Part shown: piece by piece, positions 57,502 through 64,000 of the stretch
How positions within the stretch are numbered: position 1 is the stretch's first letter
Layout of the letters: every line of letters begins with the position of its first letter
Origin: Caulobacter endophyticus
Lineage (GTDB): Bacteria; Pseudomonadota; Alphaproteobacteria; Caulobacterales; Caulobacteraceae
Length of the DNA stretch: 64,000 nt
Assembly: GCF_029543245.1 (NCBI RefSeq)
Contig: NZ_JARQWV010000005.1
Location: forward strand, 1-64,000
Reading direction: 5' to 3'
Translations under genes and position numbers: made by a program
Notes under the pieces: model-generated
What the model saw: the letters and a program-made list of their open reading frames with translations, nothing else
What the model was told of the DNA's origin: nothing
Database searches by the model: none

Positions 57502-57592
57502 GGGCGGCTAGATAGGCATGTTGGGGGCGGCTGGGAACGTCCTGCCGACAGGCTGCTGCCGGGTTTTGGCGTGGAGCGGCGGGTTCTGGTTC

Positions 57593-57860
57593 CTCCCCCG
57601 TGAAACGGGGGAGGGGGACCGCCCCCGGGTCGCGCGAAGCGCGCCCGAGGACAGGCTCCGCGGTGGAGGGGGCGTGACCGGGCTCAGCGCTTCGTCACTC
57701 GCCCCCTCCGTCACGCTGCGTATCCGCAGCGCGCCACCTCCCCCGTTTTACGGGGAAGGAGCTGGGAGGTGGCCTCAAGCGACTGAGCGCGGCCAAGTCT
57801 GCGGCGGCTGAAAACGTCCCCCCTCCGGCCCTCCGGGCCACCTCCCCCAGAGGGGGAGGA
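57593..57860. repeat. Compound repeat, CCTCCCCCG family
   Basis: Left module CCTCCCCCGTGAAACGGGGG, then CGCGCGAAGCGCGCC; a middle module GCCCCCTCCGTCACGCTGCG with TATCCGCAGC; right module CCACCTCCCCCAGAGGGGGA followed by TCTTTTATT. The last hairpin with its T run probably terminates the plus-strand or is used by VOC on minus. It fills the 363-bp gap; no gene is seen. Confidence 0.75.
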
Positions 57861-57864
57861 TCTT

Positions 57865-58218
57865 TTATTCGAAGCCGGTAGCGCTCCAGACGGCCAGTTC
57901 GTTGCCGGCCGGGTCGATGAAGTGGAAGCGGCGGCCGCCCGGGAACTCGAAGATCGGCTTCACGATCACGCCGCCAGCGGCCGTGACCTTGGCCTCCATG
58001 GCTTCCAGGTCGTTGGCGTAGAGGATGACCAGCGGCTTGGCCGGCTCCTCGGTGATGTCGCCCACGAAGCCGCCGTCGGCGCCCTGGCCTTCGAAGGCGG
58101 TGTAGCCGGGGCCGTAGTCGGTGAAGCTCCAGCCGAAGGCGGCGGCGTAGAAGGCCTTGGTCGCCGGCAGCTCGCCGCCCGCCCATTCGATGTAGTCGAT
58201 CTTGCCGTCTTCGCGCAT
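57865..58218 (-). CDS. VOC-family (glyoxalase-like) protein
   Basis: 117 residues, two beta-alpha-beta-beta-beta repeats: IDYIEWAGGELPATKAFYAA, FGWSFTDYGPGY, then FEFPGGRRFHFIDPAGNELA. Metal-binding residues are not all clear. Family covers glyoxalases, dioxygenases and resistance proteins. It lies after the METTL20-like gene with 43 bp between. Confidence 0.88.
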   Translation of the reverse strand: MREDGKIDYIEWAGGELPATKAFYAAAFGWSFTDYGPGYTAFEGQGADGGFVGDITEEPAKPLVILYANDLEAMEAKVTAAGGVIVKPIFEFPGGRRFHFIDPAGNELAVWSATGFE

Positions 58219-58234
58219 GGGCGTGCCTCTCAGA

Positions 58235-58252
58235 ATGTTCTTATTATGTTCT
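58235..58252 (-). promoter_or_regulatory. AT-rich direct repeat upstream of the VOC gene
   Basis: On the minus strand AGAACAT (58252-58246), four bases, then AGAACAT (58241-58235): an exact 7-bp direct repeat with 11-bp period in an otherwise GC-rich area, 17 bases before the VOC ATG. It could be an operator or the -10 region; not assigned. Confidence 0.4.
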
Positions 58253-58261
58253 AATTGCCGC

Positions 58262-58921
58262 TCACGGCAGAGTCCAGATGCTGGTGCGCTTGATCGCCAG
58301 GTCTTCGAGCTCGCGGGTGGTGGGGACCTGGTATTCGGCCAGCTTTTCCAGGCCGTCCTTGGGGAAGTAGGTGCGGCCCGGATCGCCGACCAGCACCGTG
58401 GCCCCGGCCGCGCGGCCCTGGGCCAGCCAGGCCATGACGGCCGTCGCCATCGGCCCCTCGTAGCAGATGTCGCCGGCCAGCAGCACGTCGGCCGCTGGCG
58501 GCGGGGCGTCCAGCAGGTTGGCGTCGGTGAAGGCGATCTCGACGCCGTTGGCCGCCGCGTTCATGGCCACGGCCGCTTCGCAGAAGACGTCGATGTCGGC
58601 GGCCAGCACGCTCTTGGCCCCCGCCTTCATGGCCGCGACGGCGACGATGCCCGAGCCGGTGGCGAAGTCGATCACGGTCTTGCCGCGCACGATCTCGGGG
58701 TGGTCGAGCACGTAGCGCGCCAGGGCCTGGCCGCCCGCCCAGGCGAAGGCCCAGAACGGCGGCGGCAGGCCGATCTCCTCCAACGCCTCTTCCGTCAGCT
58801 TCCACAGCGGCGTGATCTCGTCGGCCAGGTGCAGCACCAGTTCCGGCGCGTGCGGCGTGGGCAGCAGGCGGGTGTTGTCGGCGATGAAGGCCCGGCGGCC
58901 TTCCAGGGTCTGGACGATCAT
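58262..58921 (-). CDS. METTL20-like methyltransferase (class I SAM)
   Basis: 219 residues from MIVQTLEGRRAF. SAM motif VIDFATGSGIVAVAAMKAG; earlier PPPFWAFAWAGGQALARYVL is the sign of the ETF-beta lysine methyltransferase (METTL20) and PrmA-like group. DICYEGPMATA follows. Proposed role: methylation of electron-transfer flavoprotein beta. A TTG at 58942 directly after a GGAGGAG is an alternative start, but it lies at the repeat edge. Confidence 0.85.
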   Translation of the reverse strand: MIVQTLEGRRAFIADNTRLLPTPHAPELVLHLADEITPLWKLTEEALEEIGLPPPFWAFAWAGGQALARYVLDHPEIVRGKTVIDFATGSGIVAVAAMKAGAKSVLAADIDVFCEAAVAMNAAANGVEIAFTDANLLDAPPPAADVLLAGDICYEGPMATAVMAWLAQGRAAGATVLVGDPGRTYFPKDGLEKLAEYQVPTTRELEDLAIKRTSIWTLP

Positions 58922-58943
58922 GCGGCGGGTTATAGGCGGCAAC

Positions 58944-59055
58944 TCCTCCCCCGCGAAACGGGGGAGGTGGCGCGCTGCGGATACGCAGCGTGACGGAGGG
59001 GGCGACAGCTTCCGCGGAGCCCAGTTTCGCCCCCTGCACCGCAGGCGGGGGAGGA
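58944..59055. repeat. Repeat, CCTCCCCCG family
   Basis: CTCCTCCCCCGCGAAACGGG, GGAGGTGGCGCGCTGCGGAT, ACGCAGCGTGACGGAGGGGG, then GCAGGCGGGGGAGGAG. Reverse-oriented relative to the middle of 57593-57860. Ends one base before the desaturase stop. Confidence 0.75.
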
Positions 59056-59056
59056 G

Positions 59057-60019
59057 CTAGGTGCTCACCTTCCCCGACGCCGCCTTCAGCACCGTCAGAT
59101 ACCCGGGCGCGGTCAGCATGCCGTCCGTGAGCCCCTTCTCCCGCAGCAGCCGGTGCGCCCTGGGCAGGTTCCAGCAGGGCACGTGCATGAACAGGTGATG
59201 CTCGGCGTGGAAATTGACGTGGTAGGGCGCCACGAGGGCCCGCTCGAGCCAGTTGGCGCGGGTGGTGCGGGCGTGGCGGAACGGGTCGGGCTCGTCCTTG
59301 GCCACAAGCGCGTGCTCTGCGATGTTGCGCAGGCGGGTGACCAGCGGGAACCAGGTGGCCATCGGCACGATCCACAGCGCCGGCCAGGCCCACCACAGGC
59401 CCGCCGCGCTGAGCACGACCAGCATGGCCAGGTTGATCAGCAGGAACCGCTTCTGGCCCGCCGCCGCGCGGGCGAAGATCGCGCCCGGGGCCTGGCCGTG
59501 GCTACGCTTCTTCAGGCCGGCGATGATCGGCCCCAGCCGCTGCTTGAAGAAGGTCTGGCCCGTGAGGTCGCGGATGATCTTGCGGCGCAGCGAGGCGCGG
59601 GTGGTTGGGAAGGGCGCCGACAGCACGAGGTCCGGATCCTCGGCCTGCTGGGCGAACTTGTGGTGGGTCAGGTGATAGGGGCGGTAGGCGTTCAGCGAAG
59701 CGCCCAGGGGCGCCGCGCACAGCCACTCGCCCAGCCAGTCGTTGACCTTGAGGTTGGGGTGCAGGCCCCCGTGCGCGGCTTCGTGCATCAGGATCGCCAG
59801 GCCCAGCTGCCGCGCACCGATCAGCATCACCGCGGCGATGTAGGTCAGCGGGTTGGGCCAGATCACGAAGAGGGCGCCGGCAGCCAGGATCACGCCCCAG
59901 GCGTGGGCGACCATGGCGATCCCGCGCCAGGATGAGCGCGCCGACAGGCGGGCCCATTCCTCGGGCGCGAACAGCTCTTGCGGCTTGATGCGAGCGGCGA
60001 CGGCCATGGAACGGATCAT
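59057..60019 (-). CDS. Fatty acid desaturase
   Basis: 320 residues, membrane-bound di-iron desaturase/hydroxylase. Three His boxes: HEAAHGG, HLTHHKF and HAEHHLF. Four membrane helices. It acts on membrane lipids or carotenoid-type substrates; the exact one is not clear. Two in-frame starts (60019 and 60007) are close. It is divergent from the LprI-like gene. Confidence 0.9.
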   Translation of the reverse strand: MIRSMAVAARIKPQELFAPEEWARLSARSSWRGIAMVAHAWGVILAAGALFVIWPNPLTYIAAVMLIGARQLGLAILMHEAAHGGLHPNLKVNDWLGEWLCAAPLGASLNAYRPYHLTHHKFAQQAEDPDLVLSAPFPTTRASLRRKIIRDLTGQTFFKQRLGPIIAGLKKRSHGQAPGAIFARAAAGQKRFLLINLAMLVVLSAAGLWWAWPALWIVPMATWFPLVTRLRNIAEHALVAKDEPDPFRHARTTRANWLERALVAPYHVNFHAEHHLFMHVPCWNLPRAHRLLREKGLTDGMLTAPGYLTVLKAASGKVST

Positions 60020-60081
60020 CGCACATTCAGGTTCTGGCCGACAGAATGCCGTTAGGTCAGGTCCGTTTCCGGAGGATATTC

Positions 60082-60423
60082 ATGCGCTTGCTCGTCGCCG
60101 CCGCCCTCGTTTCGCTTGGTCTCGCCGGAGGCGCCCACGCGGCCAGCTTCGACTGCGCCAAGGCCCGGCGGGCCGACGAGCGGGCTATCTGCGCCGACCG
60201 CGGTCTGGACAACAAGGACGTGCGGATGAGCGTGCTCTACGACATCAACAAGCGCACCATGGGCATGGGCGCGCGCGGGGCGCTGATGGACGGCCAGCAG
60301 GCCTGGCTGAACGATCGCGCGAACTGCAAGGCCAACCGGGCGTGCCTGAACCGGGCCTATGACCGCCGGCTGGGCGAGCTGGAGCGGTCGATGGAGCGGA
60401 TCTATCGCGCGGGGCCGTTCTAG
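60082..60423 (+). CDS. LprI-like (DUF1311) periplasmic protein
   Basis: 113 residues, starting MRLLVAAALVSLGLAGGAHA with GGAGG 8 bases upstream. Signal peptide cut near AHAAS. Mature part has the LprI pattern: FDCAKARRADERAICADRGL, QQAWLNDRANCKANRACLNR and YDRRLGELERSMERIY, with four Cys probably in two disulfides. Family members inhibit lysozyme or are of unknown role. Confidence 0.85.
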   Translation: MRLLVAAALVSLGLAGGAHAASFDCAKARRADERAICADRGLDNKDVRMSVLYDINKRTMGMGARGALMDGQQAWLNDRANCKANRACLNRAYDRRLGELERSMERIYRAGPF

Positions 60424-60432
60424 AAATGCGGG

Positions 60433-60600
60433 CCCTTCTCCCCTTGCGGGAGAAGGTGGCGGCCGAAGGCCGACGGATGAGGGGTCTCTCAGAAACCCAA
60501 AGCCGCGCCTGGCTGATCGATCGTCAAGTCTGACAGGGCTTTCGACCCCTCACCCGACCTCCCTTGCGGGAGGCCACCCTCTCCCGCAAGGGGAGAGGGG
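60433..60600. repeat. Paired inverted repeat, CTCTCCCCTTGCGGGAGAG type (inverted orientation)
   Basis: Fifth copy, here with CCTTCTCCCCTTGCGGGAGA first and the CTCTCCCGCAAGGGGAGAGG arm last. Orientation is opposite to the copies at 35-45 kb. Between convergent LprI-like and ubiA genes. Confidence 0.9.
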
Positions 60601-60607
60601 TCTCGCT

Positions 60608-61534
60608 CTAGAACCCTGCCGGCGTCCACAGCCCGGCCACCAGGGCCAGGACCAGGATCGCGCCGGCCTGGGCGTTGGACTTGAAGATCTTCAGCGCGCC
60701 GGGGCCGTCGTCGACATTAGTGGCCAGCGCCTGGCGCGACAGGTGCAGGCCAAAGAGCCCCAGAAGCGGCAGGAACAGCGGGCCCAGCCCGCCGACCCAG
60801 GCGGCGGCCAGGGCCAGCACGAAGGCCAGGACGTAGAAGATGGCCACGCCCTCGCGGACCTTGGAGCCAAGGCGGCGGGTCGACGACTTCACCCCGGCCA
60901 GGGCGTCGTCCTCGATGTCCTGGATGGCGTAGATCGTGTCGTAGCCCAGGGTCCAGAAGATGCCCGAGGCGTAGAGCAGGGCGGCCGACCACGACAGGGT
61001 GTGGGTGGCGGCGGCGTAGCCCAGCAGGGCGCCCCAGTTGAAGGTCAGGCCCAGCCACGCCTGCGGCCACCAGGTAATCCGCTTCATGAACGGATAGCCG
61101 GCCACCAGCAGCAGCGAGGCCACGCCCAGGCCGATGGCCACCCAGCCCAGGCAGATCAGGATGAGGAAACTCGTCAGGCTGCATCCCACCAGGAACAGCC
61201 AGGCCTGCTTGACGGTGATCAGGCCGGCCGGGATCGGGCGCAGGGCGGTGCGGGCCACCTGGGCGTCGAAGTCGCGGTCGACGATGTCGTTGAAGGCGCA
61301 GCCGGCCGCCCGCATCAGCGCCGCCCCGACGAAGAAGGCGATCAGCAGCCAGGGATTGGGCAGCTGGCCCTTCTCGGCCGCGGCCAGGGCGATGCCCTGC
61401 CAGCCGGGCAGCATCAGGAGCCAGATGCCGGCCGGACGGTCGAAGCGGCCCAGCTTGAGCCAGGGGCGCAAGGATTGCGGGGCGTAGCGGTCGACCCAGT
61501 TGGCGGCGGCGGCGTCGGGCAGGATGGCGGTCAT
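60608..61534 (-). CDS. ubiA: 4-hydroxybenzoate polyprenyltransferase
   Basis: 308 residues, eight or nine helices. First Asp motif [12 protein letters not shown], second [20 protein letters not shown]. Attaches the polyprenyl tail in ubiquinone synthesis. N-terminal [20 protein letters not shown] is typical. Confidence 0.95.
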   Translation of the reverse strand: MTAILPDAAAANWVDRYAPQSLRPWLKLGRFDRPAGIWLLMLPGWQGIALAAAEKGQLPNPWLLIAFFVGAALMRAAGCAFNDIVDRDFDAQVARTALRPIPAGLITVKQAWLFLVGCSLTSFLILICLGWVAIGLGVASLLLVAGYPFMKRITWWPQAWLGLTFNWGALLGYAAATHTLSWSAALLYASGIFWTLGYDTIYAIQDIEDDALAGVKSSTRRLGSKVREGVAIFYVLAFVLALAAAWVGGLGPLFLPLLGLFGLHLSRQALATNVDDGPGALKIFKSNAQAGAILVLALVAGLWTPAGF

Positions 61535-61612
61535 GCCGGAGGCTTAGACCGCCGGGCCCGCCGGGTCGAGCCAGTGGTTCGCTTCAAGAAGCGCAGGATC
61601 GTCCGGGCTATG

Positions 61613-61668
61613 GTTCGATAAGATTTTCCGATCTTGCCGCGAAAAACGATCAATTGGATTTATCGAAC
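61613..61668 (+). promoter_or_regulatory. 9-bp inverted repeat upstream of catalase
   Basis: GTTCGATAA (61613-61621) and TTATCGAAC (61660-61668), perfect arms 38 bp apart in an AT-rich stretch, 42 bp before the catalase ATG. The span is similar to a tetrameric OxyR footprint, but the ATAG/CTAT spacing is not standard. Regulatory role is inference. Confidence 0.5.
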
Positions 61669-61710
61669 GCCGCCCCCGACAGTGGCGCTACGAAGTTCGA
61701 CGAGGGCGAC

Positions 61711-63171
61711 ATGACCAAGACCATCCTGACCACCACGGCCGGCGCGCCCGTCGCGGACAACCAGAACAGCCTGTCGGCCGGCCCGCGCGGCCCGCTGCTG
61801 ATGCAGGACTACCAGCTGATCGAGAAGCTGGCGCACCAGAACCGCGAGCGCATTCCCGAGCGCGTCGTCCATGCCAAGGGCTCGGCCGCCTACGGCGCGC
61901 TGACCATCACCCACGACATCAGCCGCTACACCAAGGCCAAGGCCTTGCAGCCGGGCGCGCAGTCCAAAGTGTTGCTGCGCTTTTCCACCGTGGCCGGCGA
62001 GCGCGGCGCGGCCGACGCCGAGCGCGACGTGCGCGGTTTCGCCCTCAAGGTCTATACCGAGGAGGGCAACTGGGACCTGGTGGGCAACAACACCCCGGTG
62101 TTCTTCATCCGCGACCCGCTGAAGTTCCCCGACTTCATCCGCACCCAGAAGCGCCACCCGGTGTCGAACCTGCGCTCGCCGACGGCGATGTGGGACTTCT
62201 GGAGCCTGTCGCCCGAAAGCCTGCACCAGGTGACGATCCTGTTCTCGGACCGCGGCCTGCCGCAGGGCTATCGCCACATGCACGGCTTTGGCAGCCACAC
62301 CTACAGCTTCATCAACGACGCCAATGAGCGGGTCTGGGTGAAGTTCCACTTCAAGTCCCAGCAGGGGATCCGCACCTGGACCAACGAAGAGGGCAACGCC
62401 GTGATCGCGGGCGACCGCGAGAGCGCCCAGCGCGACCTGTTCGAGGCCATCGAGGGCGGCGACTACCCGCGCTGGACCCTGAAGGTGCAGGTGATGACGC
62501 AGGCCCAGGCGCGCGAGACGGCCTTCGACCCGTTCGACCTGACCAAGGTGTGGCCGCATGCCGACTTCCCGCTGATCGAGGTCGGCGTGCTGGAGCTGAA
62601 CCGCAACCCGGACAACTATTTCGCCGAGGTCGAGCAGAGCTCGTTTTCGCCGTCGAACATCGTGCCGGGGATCGGCTTCTCTCCCGACAAGGTGCTGCAG
62701 GGCCGGCTGTTCGCCTATGCCGACGCACACCGCTACCGGGTGGGCACGCATTACGAGGCGCTGCCGGTCAATCGTCCGCGCTGCCCGGTGAACCACTACC
62801 ACGCCGACGGGGCCATGCGCTTCGACGCGCCGAAGCGCACCGAGGCCTGGTACGAGCCGAGCAGCTTCGGCGGGCCGGTGCAGGAGCCGTCGGTGGCCGA
62901 GCCGCCGCTGCCGCTGTACGGCGACGCCGACCGGTTCGATCACCGCGCCGGCAATGACGACTACGCCCAGCCGGGCGCCCTCTTCCGGCTGATGAGCCCG
63001 GCCCAGCAGGCGGCGTTGTTTGGCAACATCGCCGCGGCCATGCAGGGCGTTCCCGAGGCGATCGTGCGTCGCCAGCTGGTTCACTTCCACCGCGCCGACC
63101 CGGCCTATGCCGCCGGCGTCGCGCAGAGACTGGGGATCGCGTTCGACGCGGCTCCCATCGCCGCCGAGTAA
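61711..63171 (+). CDS. Monofunctional haem catalase (small-subunit clade)
   Basis: 486 residues from [13 protein letters not shown]. Active-site His54 ([12 protein letters not shown]), Asn127 ([12 protein letters not shown]) and proximal haem Tyr336 ([14 protein letters not shown]). Length and the NADPH-binding-like region fit clade 3 catalases. Destroys hydrogen peroxide in the cytoplasm. It is followed after 82 bp by a small gene with its own AAGGAG. Confidence 0.94.
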   Translation: MTKTILTTTAGAPVADNQNSLSAGPRGPLLMQDYQLIEKLAHQNRERIPERVVHAKGSAAYGALTITHDISRYTKAKALQPGAQSKVLLRFSTVAGERGAADAERDVRGFALKVYTEEGNWDLVGNNTPVFFIRDPLKFPDFIRTQKRHPVSNLRSPTAMWDFWSLSPESLHQVTILFSDRGLPQGYRHMHGFGSHTYSFINDANERVWVKFHFKSQQGIRTWTNEEGNAVIAGDRESAQRDLFEAIEGGDYPRWTLKVQVMTQAQARETAFDPFDLTKVWPHADFPLIEVGVLELNRNPDNYFAEVEQSSFSPSNIVPGIGFSPDKVLQGRLFAYADAHRYRVGTHYEALPVNRPRCPVNHYHADGAMRFDAPKRTEAWYEPSSFGGPVQEPSVAEPPLPLYGDADRFDHRAGNDDYAQPGALFRLMSPAQQAALFGNIAAAMQGVPEAIVRRQLVHFHRADPAYAAGVAQRLGIAFDAAPIAAE

Positions 63172-63189
63172 ACGCTCGCTCGGCGGCCC

Positions 63190-63230
63190 GAGGAGGATCG
63201 CCACCCGCCCAGCCCCCGGCGGTCCTCCTC
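63190..63230 (+). other. Hairpin between catalase and small gene
   Basis: Stem GAGGAGGATCGCC / GGCGGTCCTCCTC (13 bp, one G-U) with a 15-base loop, followed by CACCCC, so no T tract. It could modulate read-through or protect the catalase message. It is 19 bp past the stop. Confidence 0.55.
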
Positions 63231-63253
63231 CACCCCATGAAAGGAGACATCCG

Positions 63254-63511
63254 ATGACCCGTCCCGACCCGATCTCGAACCGCATCGCCGGCTACGGCCT
63301 GCTGGCTCTGGGCCTGGCGGCGGGCGTCGTCCTGCCGCATCCGGCCACCACGGCGCTTTGGTCAGCCTCGGCCAGGGCGTTCCGCCGCGCCGGCGACGAG
63401 GCGATGGTCTCGCGCCTGCTGTCGGCCACGAAGTTCGGGCCGCGGATCCGTCGTGGCCTGAAGCGGCCGACGGCGGGGATGCTGTATTATGGCCGGGCGG
63501 GATTGGCTTAG
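63254..63511 (+). CDS. Hypothetical small protein downstream of catalase
   Basis: 85 residues from MTRPDPISNRIAG, with AAGGAG 8 bases upstream. One hydrophobic segment (about 13-30, GYGLLALGLAAGVVLPHPAT), then Arg-rich sequence RAFRRAGDEAMVSRLLSATK. Probably a small membrane-associated protein, likely co-transcribed with catalase. Not recognised. Confidence 0.7.
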   Translation: MTRPDPISNRIAGYGLLALGLAAGVVLPHPATTALWSASARAFRRAGDEAMVSRLLSATKFGPRIRRGLKRPTAGMLYYGRAGLA

Positions 63512-63521
63512 GCTTGGGGGG

Positions 63522-63685
63522 CCTTCTCCCCTTGCGGGAGAAGGTGTCGGCGGTAGCCGACGGATGAGGGGTCTCTCAAAACCTCAACGCCGCATCCAGC
63601 GGAGCAGCCGTCGCGGCGGAGAGGGCTTTCGACCCCTCACCCGACCCGCTTCGCGGGCCACCCTCTCCCGCAAGGGGAGAGGGGG
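63522..63685. repeat. Paired inverted repeat, CTCTCCCCTTGCGGGAGAG type (inverted orientation)
   Basis: Sixth copy, same orientation as that at 60433. It ends flush with the stop codon (63686) of the epimerase-like gene. Confidence 0.9.
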
Positions 63686-64000
63686 TCAGAACCGCGGCCG
63701 GAAATCCCTCGGGCTCCACCCGAAATCCCTGACCGCATCGCCGGCGTCGAACGTCAGGTCCTGGCTCATCCGCGCGCCCATGGCCGCCGTCGCTCCCGGG
63801 AAGAACGGCCGCGCCAGGGTCAGCAGCAGGGAAAACAGCCAGGGCGGCAGAACCAGGATGGCCGGCCGCCGGCCCAGGCCCTCGAACACCCGGCGGGCCA
63901 TCTCGCGATAGGGCAGGGTCTCGCCGCCGACCAGGGCGTAGGCGCGGTCGAAGGCGGCCGGCGCCGTGGCCGCGGCGATGGCGCCGGCGGCCAGGTCGTC
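63686..64000 (-). CDS. NAD-dependent epimerase/oxidoreductase-like protein, C-terminal part
   Basis: Open at the window edge; 104 codons visible. In-frame reading from the edge begins DDLAAGAIAAATAPAAFDRA, then YALVGGETLPYREMARRVFE, GLGRRP and a hydrophobic PPWLFSLLLTLARPFF. This is the C-terminal third of an NAD(P)-binding extended SDR (UDP-sugar epimerase or NDUFA9-like). The N terminus lies outside. Confidence 0.75.
   Translation of the reverse strand, partial: DDLAAGAIAAATAPAAFDRAYALVGGETLPYREMARRVFEGLGRRPAILVLPPWLFSLLLTLARPFFPGATAAMGARMSQDLTFDAGDAVRDFGWSPRDFRPRF

Overview
The window is GC-rich, densely coded chromosomal DNA that looks like a Caulobacter or close relative (Alphaproteobacteria, Caulobacterales). 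Support: a LOV-domain histidine kinase and single-domain regulator matching LovK/LovR, promoters with the alphaproteobacterial general-stress (EcfG/SigT) signature GGAAC-N16/17-CGTT, a phoR / pstC-pstA-pstB-phoU-phoB block, an alphaproteobacterial lipid A neighbourhood, and many intergenic palindromic repeats. I see no rRNA, tRNA, CRISPR array, prophage or insertion sequence.

Layout. 1-170 is a suspicious poly-C/poly-G stretch. 0.2-11 kb holds housekeeping genes: dapE, glutaminase, truA-fmt, a stress-promoter lipoprotein, an operon (HAD phosphatase - dapD - LRR/protein-kinase fusion - DUF805) and argB. 11-13 kb is lovK-lovR plus a SemiSWEET-like gene behind a near-perfect SigT promoter. 13-17 kb has two tandem sulfate-binding proteins and an OprP/O-type porin. 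17-20.5 kb is a 1073-residue autotransporter with calcium-loop-like motifs. 20.7-27.4 kb is the phosphate regulon, with a four-unit Pho box overlapping the 3' end of phoR.

27.7-37.9 kb is mixed: a MerR/CDF divergent pair with a perfect operator, an isochorismatase-like hydrolase, a phospholipase C/acid phosphatase-like protein, a hybrid kinase, purD, an APH-type phosphotransferase and an exported amidohydrolase. 38-47.4 kb is the lipid A region: His-rich CDF - waaA - lpxK, an MsbA-like exporter with a DUF374 acyltransferase, a divergent CX5R phosphatase, DUF4170, cysQ and pmbA. 47.4-64 kb has MAPEG, an SDR/LysR pair, an exported M14 peptidase, ubiD, DUF4153, an ABC exporter, VOC, a METTL20-like methyltransferase, a fatty acid desaturase, an LprI-like protein, ubiA, a catalase with a small partner gene, and a partial epimerase-like gene running off the end.

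At least six families of intergenic palindromic repeats fill most gaps, usually as head-to-head pairs flush with stop codons. No obvious new defence or mobile system is visible. The most unusual items are the LRR-kinase fused into the dapD operon, the lovKR-SemiSWEET operon, the calcium-motif autotransporter beside phoR, the phosphatase in the lipid A cluster, and the phosphoesterase with an unidentified C-terminal domain. All functional calls come from reading sequence and motifs; no database search was run.
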